Of a stretch of 49,042 bases of DNA, positions 42,560-49,042 are shown one piece after another (within the stretch, counting starts at the first letter, position 1; every line of letters starts with the position of its first letter). Both the position numbers and the translations under genes were made by a program. The notes below the pieces were generated by a model. The model made no database searches, had not been told where the DNA came from, and worked only from the letters and a program-made list of their open reading frames with translations. The stretch lies in assembly GCA_039028935.1 (NCBI GenBank), contig JBCCHD010000004.1:1-49042 (forward strand). The letters are read 5' to 3'. The DNA comes from Pseudomonadota bacterium (lineage in GTDB: Bacteria > Pseudomonadota > Gammaproteobacteria > Steroidobacterales > SZUA-146).

Positions 42560-44038
42560 ATGCTTTGTATATGCCCGTCCGCGTTCACGCGCCGCATGAT
42601 TGAATCACCAATCGTCTTCCTTAGCGCCTGCCTCGCTTTCGTGTTTGGCAGCCCAGCAAGCGTTGCACAAACAAACGTCGATGTGACCGAATACGTTGAA
42701 TCACGCACCGCCCTTACAGCGTCGGTGTCGCAAGAGCTATGGAATCTGGCCGAGCTTGGATACCTCGAAACTCGCAGTAGCGAATTGCTGCAGAACGTAC
42801 TGAAGGGAGAGGACTTCACGCTGCGGTCGGGCGTGGCGGATATTCCGACCGCCTTTGTGGCGTCGTATGGCCGAGGCGGTCCCGTCATTGCCATCCTCGC
42901 CGAATTTGATGCGCTTCCGGGTATCAACCAGGACGCCACTGCCGAACGTTCGCCGGTCGAGGGCAAGAATGCCGGCCACGCATGCGGCCACAATCTGTTC
43001 GGCGCGGGCTCGATCACCGCGGCACTCGCAATCAAAGACTGGCTGCAAAAAACCGGCACGCCAGGGACTATTCGTCTCTACGGGACACCGGCGGAAGAGG
43101 GTGGCAGCGGCAAAGTTTATATGGTTCGCGCTGGGTTGTTTGATGACGTCGACATCGCAATGCACTGGCACGCATCGGACGAGAATTCCGCTGCGGCCCG
43201 CACGACACTGGCCAACCGTTCGGCCAAATTTCGATTCTACGGCACGTCCGCCCATGCCGCAGGCGCACCGGATAAAGCGCGCTCAGCGCTCGACGGTGTG
43301 GAGGCATTCAATTATATGGTCAACCTGATGCGCGAACACATTCCTCAGGAATCGCGTATCCACTATGTGATCACAAGCGGTGGTCTAGCGCCCAATGTCG
43401 TGCCGGATTTTGCCGAGGTGTTTTATTACGTACGCAATCCCGAAGCGCGCCTGGTAAGTGACATTTGGCGGCGTGTGGAAGACGCCGCGCGCGGCGCCGC
43501 GCGCGGAACGGGCACGCGCGTCGAGTGGGAGATCATTCACGGCAATCATCCGCTATTGGTCATCGAAACGCTCGCTGAAATGATGGACGAAAAGCTACGC
43601 TTAGTCGGGGGGGTTGAATACAACCAAGCGGAACAACAGTTTGCTGAAACGCTTTACGCCTCGCTGACGGAACCGGATTTGCCATTGGGTTCGGAGCAAG
43701 ACATCCAACCTTATTCCGTGTCGCTAGGCTATGGCTCTACGGATGTTGGCGATGTCTCAATCGCCGTACCCACTGTCGGCCTGCGCACGGCCACCTGGGT
43801 ACCCGGCACCTCCGCCCACACCTGGCAGGCGGTGGCTGCAAGTGGCATGAGCATTGGGCACAAGGGGGCGAGTAACGCTGCCAAAGTGCTGTCGTTGGCG
43901 GCCGTTGAGCTGTACACCAATCCAGCCTTACGCCAACGCGCCAAAGACGAGCATGCCTTCCGACTTGGGGACAATTTTGAATACGAAGCGCTGCTCGGTG
44001 ATCGCGATCCACCGCTCGATTTTCGCGTGAGCAAATAA
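42560..44038 (+). CDS. M20 family amidohydrolase (AbgB-like), exported
   Basis: A 492-residue metallo-hydrolase of the M20D branch (p-aminobenzoyl-glutamate hydrolase/amidohydrolase type). Seen: ILAEFDALPG with metal-ligand aspartate, GHACGHNLFGAG, the catalytic acid region GTPAEEGGSGK, the lid motif HAAGAPDKARSALDGVEAF, and a late TSAHTWQAVAASG with histidine. The ATG at 42560 has GGAGG five bases upstream and leads into a hydrophobic segment (IVFLSACLAFVFG) with AxA near ASVAQ, so export is likely; ATG 42599 is another option. It probably cleaves an acyl or glutamyl amide in the periplasm. A GC-only palindrome at 43485-43506 encodes AARGAARG. Confidence 0.9.
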   Translation: MLCICPSAFTRRMIESPIVFLSACLAFVFGSPASVAQTNVDVTEYVESRTALTASVSQELWNLAELGYLETRSSELLQNVLKGEDFTLRSGVADIPTAFVASYGRGGPVIAILAEFDALPGINQDATAERSPVEGKNAGHACGHNLFGAGSITAALAIKDWLQKTGTPGTIRLYGTPAEEGGSGKVYMVRAGLFDDVDIAMHWHASDENSAAARTTLANRSAKFRFYGTSAHAAGAPDKARSALDGVEAFNYMVNLMREHIPQESRIHYVITSGGLAPNVVPDFAEVFYYVRNPEARLVSDIWRRVEDAARGAARGTGTRVEWEIIHGNHPLLVIETLAEMMDEKLRLVGGVEYNQAEQQFAETLYASLTEPDLPLGSEQDIQPYSVSLGYGSTDVGDVSIAVPTVGLRTATWVPGTSAHTWQAVAASGMSIGHKGASNAAKVLSLAAVELYTNPALRQRAKDEHAFRLGDNFEYEALLGDRDPPLDFRVSK

Positions 44039-44231
44039 AACGGTCAGCGATTCTCTCATCTTTCCATCGGGACCGCTCTCGGCCTGTTTAATATCCGAGT
44101 TGGCTTTTTAGCCGCCCGGCCTGCGCATCGCGCTCACCGGCCTGGTTTACCAAATTGTGATGAGGCTGTGACCCCGGGGTGATGTTCCGCTGTCATCGTA
44201 CACCCTCAGTTTTTTACTTCAGGGAGTCACG

Positions 44232-44915
44232 ATGAACCGATTCAAACAGTTTTCGCTCGCGGCGTTATTGTCGCTAGCACTTGCACCGATCGCTGCGGCG
44301 GATGGCTGGTACAGCAACGACCGGAGTTACGAAGTCACAATCACCAACATCAGCGCGACAACATTTACGCCACTGCTGGTCGTCGCTCATAAAAAATCAG
44401 TCAGTTTGTTCGAAACGGGTGGTCAAGCCAGCGATGAATTGGCGGTGCTCGCCGAGGGCGGCGCAACCGCGCCATTCGAAGAATTGCTGGCGACACTGCC
44501 GAATGTTATCGGCGATGTCGAAAGCACCGACGGTCTGCTCGCCCCAGGGCAATCGGTAACCGTGCGCTTGGATACGACGCGCCGATTCAATCGGATTAGC
44601 GTAGCCGCCATGCTGCTGCCCACCAACGATTCTTTCGTCGGCCTCAACACGGTGCGTGCGCCGCGCTTCGCCTGGCAGACGCTCGACTACACGGCGATTG
44701 GCTATGATGCCGGTACCGAACCCAATGACGAACTCTGCGCGAACATTCCGGGCCCGCAATGCGGCGGTGAAGGCGTTTCACCCAACGCCGGTGGCGAGGG
44801 CTACATCCGAGTCAGTCCTGGTATACACGGCGAAGGCGACCTGACTGCCTCGGCCTACGACTGGCGCAATCCGGTTGCGCGTGTGTCGATCCAACGCGTG
44901 CCGTCAAACGACTAA
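44232..44915 (+). CDS. Spondin domain protein, secreted
   Basis: A 227-residue secreted protein: signal peptide (FSLAALLSLALAPIAAA) and a spondin-N-like beta sandwich, recognised by YEVTITNISATTFTPLLVVAHKKSVSLFETG, ELAVLAEGGATAPFEELL and the late GGEGYIRVSPGIHGEGDL. Bacterial spondin-domain proteins are exported and of unknown role; the eukaryotic domain binds matrix. The start has GGGAG eight bases upstream. It is monocistronic with its own terminator. Confidence 0.87.
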   Translation: MNRFKQFSLAALLSLALAPIAAADGWYSNDRSYEVTITNISATTFTPLLVVAHKKSVSLFETGGQASDELAVLAEGGATAPFEELLATLPNVIGDVESTDGLLAPGQSVTVRLDTTRRFNRISVAAMLLPTNDSFVGLNTVRAPRFAWQTLDYTAIGYDAGTEPNDELCANIPGPQCGGEGVSPNAGGEGYIRVSPGIHGEGDLTASAYDWRNPVARVSIQRVPSND

Positions 44916-44974
44916 CCCCACTCTCCCCGACCCGTTGGCACCCCCCTGCCAATGGGTCACACTGAGCGTGTTTT

Positions 44975-45004
44975 GGGCGCACTCGCAAGGGTGCGCTCTT
45001 TTTT
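44975..45004 (+). terminator. Rho-independent terminator of the spondin gene
   Basis: An eight-base-pair stem with one G-U pair (44975-44982 with 44991-44998), an eight-base loop and TTTTTT (44999-45004). Confidence 0.85.
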
Positions 45005-45081
45005 ACTGCGCTCTCACCAAGTGCCTTGGCGCAACGCCACCGAGGTTTGGCGACCCGGCACTCCGTCGTCAGCGGCCTCGA

Positions 45082-45561
45082 TCAGAGGTGCGCCATCACC
45101 GCTTCGGCAGACGACACGGTAATGCCACCCTCCGGCTCAACGTGGGTGCTGGACACGACGCCGTTGTCCACGATCATGGCGTATCGCGAAGAGCGCTTGC
45201 CCAGACCGAACTCACTGAGGTCGACCGACAACCCCACGGCGTCTGCGAAGGTCGCGTCGGGATCGGCGAGCATTAGAATATCGCCTGCGCCTTGCGCCTG
45301 ACCCCAAGCGCCCATCACAAAGGCGTCGTTGACGGAAATGCAGGCCACGGTATCGACACCCTTTGCTTTGATATCGGCGGCCGACTCGATAAAGCCCGGC
45401 AGGTGGGTCATCGAGCAACCGGGTGTGAACGCCCCGGGCACGGCGAACAGCACAACCTTTTTGCCGTTGAAAATCTCGCTCGTGGCAATATCGGCAGGAC
45501 CCTCGTCGGTCATGTGTTTGAGTGTTACTGCTGGAATGTTATCGCCTTTGCTGATCGCCAT
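45082..45561 (-). CDS. Peroxiredoxin, Prx5 type
   Basis: A 159-residue thiol peroxidase of the Prx5/type II family. The peroxidatic Cys49 lies in VPGAFTPGCSMTHLPGF, and the later conserved FVMGAWGQ and LADPDATFADAVGL are present. A second cysteine (VACIS) is not in the usual resolving position, so glutaredoxin or glutathione would be expected to reduce it. It removes hydrogen peroxide and alkyl hydroperoxides in the cytoplasm. The start at 45561 is chosen because it gives the family N-terminus (MAISKGDNIPAVTL); the frame extends to 45753 across the divergent permease start. Convergent with the spondin gene. Confidence 0.93.
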   Translation of the reverse strand: MAISKGDNIPAVTLKHMTDEGPADIATSEIFNGKKVVLFAVPGAFTPGCSMTHLPGFIESAADIKAKGVDTVACISVNDAFVMGAWGQAQGAGDILMLADPDATFADAVGLSVDLSEFGLGKRSSRYAMIVDNGVVSSTHVEPEGGITVSSAEAVMAHL

Positions 45562-45633
45562 GATGGTCCCCGACAGATGAAATAAAAACCAGAGTTTAGC
45601 AAACAAATTCGCGCTCATGATATAACCGAAACG

Positions 45634-46956
45634 ATGAGTAGCCCCTCTCACAGCGCAACGCGCAAGGCGCGGTTTTTCACGCCGCGAGTGGCGACCGCCG
45701 TGATCATCGCCAACATGATCGGCACAGGCGTATTCACGTCGCTCGGTTTTCAACTTGCCGACATCTCATCCGGCTTTGCGTTAGTGATGCTCTGGGCGCT
45801 CGGTGGTCTCACGGCGTTTTGCGGCGCGATGTGCTACGCCGAGCTTGGCGCCCGACTCCCCCGATCGGGGGGTGAATACCACTTTTTGTCGGCAGCACTG
45901 CACCCGTCTCTGGGCTTTGTCTCGGGCTGGATATCCGCCACGATTGGGTTTGCCGCACCCACCGCACTGGTGGCCATCACGTTTGGCCAATATTTGAGCC
46001 TGGTGATTCCAACGCTACCCCCCACACTCGCTGCGTGCGTGCTCATTGTTTCGCTGGCCTTTCTGCACGCCAGCTCTCGCGCCCGCAGTGGCGCTACGCA
46101 GTGGCTCTTCACTGTGCTCAAACTCATTATGATCGTTGGCGGCTGCGCGCTGGCCTTACTGCTCGCGCCACACGACACCACGACATCCTTTCGTCCGTCG
46201 ACCGGCGAGATGGCCGTTTTGCTGAGCAGCCCGTTTGCGGTCTCACTGATCTATGTGAGCTATGCCTACTCGGGCTGGAACGCGGCAACGTATTTTTCAA
46301 GCGAACTTGAAACACCACAGCGCTCGTTGCCGCGTATTCTGGCCATCGGGACGCTGGTTGTGACGCTCATCTACCTTCTGGTGAACGTCACCTTTTTATC
46401 CATTGCGCCACAAGAGGCCATGGCCGGTAAACTCGAGATCGTTTACGTTGCGATCGACTATGCTTTTGGTGAGCGTGCCGCGGTCCTAGCCAGTGCACTG
46501 CTGTCGTTGTTGCTCATTTCTACAGCCAGCGCGATGCTGCTAGCAGCGCCACGCGTACTACAGATGATCGGCGAAGACTACGCGCAGTTTGCCCCGCTTT
46601 CGCGCACCAATGAGGATGGCATTCCGCATGTGGCGATCTACGTCCAAGCCCTCATCGCGCTGGCATTGGTCGTGACCGCAACATTCGAGTCAATTTTGGT
46701 GTTCAGTGGCTTCGCGCTTGCGCTGAACACCTTTGTCACCGTGATCGCGATGATGATTTTGCGCCATACTCGAGCGCATGAGCCACGCCCTTTCTCGGCC
46801 TGGGCCTATCCGTTGACCCCCCTTGTATTTCTGGCGCTAACCGGCTGGACGCTTGTCCACATCGCCGCCAATCGACCGACTGAAGCGCTGGCTGGCTGTG
46901 CCCTGATCGGATTTGGGTTTGTGGTGTACGCGCTACTTACGCGTCGCGCGCACTGA
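45634..46956 (+). CDS. APC superfamily amino acid permease
   Basis: A 440-residue inner membrane transporter with about 12 predicted helices. The family start (VIIANMIGTGVFTSLGF), the helix 2-3 GAMCYAELGARLPRSGGEYHF block, and helix 6 VSYAYSGWNAATYFSSEL are typical of the APC/LAT-like amino acid transporters. The substrate cannot be read, but neutral amino acids are plausible. Divergent from the peroxiredoxin gene with a 72-bp spacer; the downstream branched-chain oxoacid dehydrogenase genes suggest, without proving, a role in branched-chain amino acid use. Confidence 0.92.
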   Translation: MSSPSHSATRKARFFTPRVATAVIIANMIGTGVFTSLGFQLADISSGFALVMLWALGGLTAFCGAMCYAELGARLPRSGGEYHFLSAALHPSLGFVSGWISATIGFAAPTALVAITFGQYLSLVIPTLPPTLAACVLIVSLAFLHASSRARSGATQWLFTVLKLIMIVGGCALALLLAPHDTTTSFRPSTGEMAVLLSSPFAVSLIYVSYAYSGWNAATYFSSELETPQRSLPRILAIGTLVVTLIYLLVNVTFLSIAPQEAMAGKLEIVYVAIDYAFGERAAVLASALLSLLLISTASAMLLAAPRVLQMIGEDYAQFAPLSRTNEDGIPHVAIYVQALIALALVVTATFESILVFSGFALALNTFVTVIAMMILRHTRAHEPRPFSAWAYPLTPLVFLALTGWTLVHIAANRPTEALAGCALIGFGFVVYALLTRRAH

Positions 46957-47031
46957 GCATCGAATACCGCAACGCATCATCCCCAGCGGAATGGCCACTC
47001 GCCCGGTGCGGCAAGACAAATTAGTTTCATT

Positions 47032-47037
47032 TATAAT
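47032..47037 (+). promoter_or_regulatory. Candidate -10 for the oxoacid dehydrogenase operon
   Basis: TATAAT lies 123 bases before the E1 alpha start, in the 203-bp spacer. No good -35 is 16-18 bases upstream, so an activated promoter is likely if this is used. Confidence 0.4.
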
Positions 47038-47159
47038 GATGGGCCGACCCAGCACCGGGTCGATCTTCGGATCATTGTGCTTGTGCCGCCGCCGGCGCGC
47101 GTTCCCCTGCGCCAGAGGGTTCGGCTGAGCGGCCACATACGAATTGCAGGAGCAGCAGC

Positions 47160-48401
47160 GTGAGTCAAAAACCTCGAATGCGCGTTCCGGGCGCCCCCGC
47201 CCGGCCCGGCGAGCAACCCGATTTCAGCTATTTACGTCTCACGGATGCAGGGGTGGCCCCTCGGCCTGCTGTAGACGCGGCCGTCGCGGACACGGAGGGC
47301 TTATCGCGACAGCTAGTGCGGGTACTCGATGAAGACGGCGCCGCGAGAGGCGACTGGGCACCAGACTTATCCACCGAGCAACTTACGCACGGACTGCGTC
47401 TCATGTTAGGCGTTCGTGCGTTCGACGATCGCATGCTCAAAGCCCAACGCCAGGGCAAAATCTCATTCTATGTGCAGTCGCGCGGCGAAGAGGCCGTTTC
47501 GGTGGCGCAGGGCCTCGCGCTTCGCACGGGCGACATGCTGTTTCCGACCTATCGAAATCAGGGGCTGTACTTTGCGCGCGAACGGCCGGTGGTCGATTTG
47601 ATGTGCCAGTGCTTATCCAACGCCCGCGATATGTGCCGCGGCCGACAGCTTCCGATCATGTATCACTGGAAAGAAAAGAACATCTTTTCGATTTCGGGCA
47701 ACCTCACCACGCAGGTACCGCAGGCCGTCGGCTGGGCCATGGCGTCGGCGATCAAAGGTGAAGACCACATCGCCGTGACGTGGACGGGTGAAGGCAGTAC
47801 CGCCGAGTCGGATTATCACAACGCACTGACCTTCGCGAACGTCTACCAGGCGCCGTGCATCATCAATGTGGTCAATAATCAGTGGGCCATTTCAACGTTT
47901 CAGGGAATTGCTGGCGGCCAGGACAGTCCGTTCGCGGCACGCGGCCCAGGCTATGGCATGCCCGGTATTCGCGTTGACGGCAATGACTATCTTGCTGTGT
48001 ACGCTGTGACCGAATGGGCGGCCCAGCGCGCACGCTCGGGGGGCGGCCCCAGTCTCATCGAACTGGTCACCTATCGCGCCTCGGCGCATTCGACCAGCGA
48101 CGATCCAAGCCGCTACCGCGCTAAGGACGAACACAAGCACTTCCCGTTGGGCGATCCGATCGAACGACTCAAGACCCACCTCGTGGCGCAAGGCGCATGG
48201 AGTCAAAAAGAACATGACGAACTCATCGCTGAACTTGACGACCGCATGTCGGCCAGTTGGCAAGAAGCGCTGTCCTATGGCACGACCGAAGAGGGCAGCA
48301 GTTTCGCCGTCGATTCGATGTTTGACGACGTCTACAAAGACATTCCCGATCATTTGGTCGCGCAGCGCGAAAAGCTCAAGCGCCAGCTACAGAAACAATA
48401 A
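47160..48401 (+). CDS. bkdA1: Branched-chain 2-oxoacid dehydrogenase E1 alpha
   Basis: A 413-residue thiamine diphosphate enzyme subunit. Conserved blocks: GEEAVSVAQGLAL, FPTYRNQGLYFARE, the thiamine-binding run from WTGEGSTAESD to NVVNNQWAISTFQ, and the phosphorylation-loop equivalent YRASAHSTSDDPSRYR. The N-terminal extension (about 60 residues) and overall match are those of Pseudomonas-type BkdA1, which decarboxylates the oxoacids of valine, leucine and isoleucine. The thiamine motif begins GEG where GDG is usual. The start is GTG 47160, ten bases after AGGAG. Twelve bases separate it from E1 beta. Confidence 0.93.
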   Translation: MSQKPRMRVPGAPARPGEQPDFSYLRLTDAGVAPRPAVDAAVADTEGLSRQLVRVLDEDGAARGDWAPDLSTEQLTHGLRLMLGVRAFDDRMLKAQRQGKISFYVQSRGEEAVSVAQGLALRTGDMLFPTYRNQGLYFARERPVVDLMCQCLSNARDMCRGRQLPIMYHWKEKNIFSISGNLTTQVPQAVGWAMASAIKGEDHIAVTWTGEGSTAESDYHNALTFANVYQAPCIINVVNNQWAISTFQGIAGGQDSPFAARGPGYGMPGIRVDGNDYLAVYAVTEWAAQRARSGGGPSLIELVTYRASAHSTSDDPSRYRAKDEHKHFPLGDPIERLKTHLVAQGAWSQKEHDELIAELDDRMSASWQEALSYGTTEEGSSFAVDSMFDDVYKDIPDHLVAQREKLKRQLQKQ

Positions 48402-48413
48402 AGGCAACCGCTC

Positions 48414-49042
48414 ATGGCAAAAATGAATATGGTCCAGGCGATCAACTCCGCCATGGACGTGATGATGGAGCGAAACAATTCCGTCGTCGTGATGGGGCAG
48501 GATGTCGGCTACTTTGGCGGCGTCTTCAACTGTACGTCCGGTCTGCAAAAAAAGTATGGCGAACAACGCGTGTTTGATACACCGATTTCCGAAGCGGGGA
48601 TTGTGGCGACCGCGATCGGCATGGGGGTCAACGACCTACGACCGGTCGCCGAAATTCAGTTCGCCGACTATATCTATCCGGCGTTCGATCAAATCGTCAG
48701 CGAACTCGCGCGGCTGCGCTATCGGAGCGCGGGCGACTTTTGTTCGCCGGTTACATTGCGCTCACCCTGCGGTGGCGGTATCCGCGGCGGGCAAACGCAC
48801 TCGCAAAGTCCCGAAGGGATTTTCACCCACGTGTGCGGCATTAAGGTCGTCATGCCGTCGAACCCTTACGACGCGAAAGGATTGCTCATCGCCAGCATTG
48901 AAGATGACGACCCCGTGGTGTTTTTCGAACCCAAACGCGTCTACAACGGACCGTTCTACGGCGACCCCAAACAGCCTGCAAGCACCTGGGGCGACCATCC
49001 CAAGGGCGAGGTTGACGAAGGCTACTACACGCTACCGATCGG
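48414..49042 (+). CDS. bkdA2: Branched-chain 2-oxoacid dehydrogenase E1 beta, 3' partial
   Basis: The first 209 residues of the E1 beta subunit, cut by the right edge of the window. Seen: [80 protein letters not shown] and FFEPKRVY. These match BkdA2/PdhB, which binds thiamine diphosphate at the alpha-beta interface. It is in an operon with E1 alpha; E2 and perhaps E3 are expected just beyond the edge. The start follows AAGG by nine bases. Confidence 0.95.
   Translation, partial: MAKMNMVQAINSAMDVMMERNNSVVVMGQDVGYFGGVFNCTSGLQKKYGEQRVFDTPISEAGIVATAIGMGVNDLRPVAEIQFADYIYPAFDQIVSELARLRYRSAGDFCSPVTLRSPCGGGIRGGQTHSQSPEGIFTHVCGIKVVMPSNPYDAKGLLIASIEDDDPVVFFEPKRVYNGPFYGDPKQPASTWGDHPKGEVDEGYYTLPI

Noticed and set aside
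1-49042. Search for tRNA, rRNA, CRISPR arrays, insertion sequences and phage genes
   Set aside because: None recognised by eye on either strand; short or divergent elements could have been missed.

Overview
The window looks like chromosomal DNA of a moderately GC-rich Gammaproteobacterium, probably marine or sediment-dwelling. This is inferred from gene content: a TonB-dependent receptor, many small lipoproteins, M1 and M13 metallopeptidases, a BkdA-type oxoacid dehydrogenase, a VPLPA-CTERM protein, a LexA box of the enterobacterial type, and DUF1853 and PA0069-type genes. No rRNA, tRNA, CRISPR array, transposase or phage gene was seen. Genus cannot be set from the sequence alone.

Layout, left: a 5'-truncated thrombospondin-type-3 repeat protein (to 2549); a convergent M13-M1 peptidase operon (2616-6619); an FHA protein; DUF1853; an OmpA-family protein; a DUF192 lipoprotein; an alpha/beta hydrolase; a PhoA-type alkaline phosphatase; and a NeuC-like UDP-GlcNAc 2-epimerase (to 14204).

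Middle (14352-34731): the unusual part. One minus-strand operon encodes a CRTAC1/FG-GAP lipoprotein with an ASPIC/UnbV end, a TPR lipoprotein, and two tandem TPR-sulfotransferases whose PAPS-binding motifs are degenerate. After a short lipoprotein-glpK plus-strand insert comes a radical SAM gene whose start codon abuts a near-perfect LexA box. Then follow more minus-strand genes: a second CRTAC1 protein with a membrane anchor, a 962-residue protein fusing a five-helix membrane domain with paired histidines, five CxxCH haem c sites and TPRs, a 1112-residue TPR/FG-GAP/ASPIC-UnbV lipoprotein with a roughly 410-residue C-terminal module, and a nitrilase-family hydrolase. The recurrence of FG-GAP/ASPIC-UnbV plus TPR proteins suggests one cell-envelope system with an electron-transfer component. 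Its function is unknown.

Right: a VPLPA-CTERM secreted protein, an acyl-CoA ligase, a TonB receptor with a palindrome inside its putative promoter, a divergent OmpR/EnvZ-type two-component pair preceded by an 11-bp-phased direct repeat, an M20 amidohydrolase, a spondin-domain protein, a Prx5-type peroxiredoxin, an APC permease, and the start of a branched-chain 2-oxoacid dehydrogenase operon (E1 alpha, and E1 beta cut by the window edge).

Themes: many products are predicted to be exported, and at least five carry DxDxDG calcium-type loops (TSP3 or FG-GAP), fitting a calcium-rich, marine-like setting. Start codons were adjusted where a ribosome binding site, signal peptide or family alignment argued for it.
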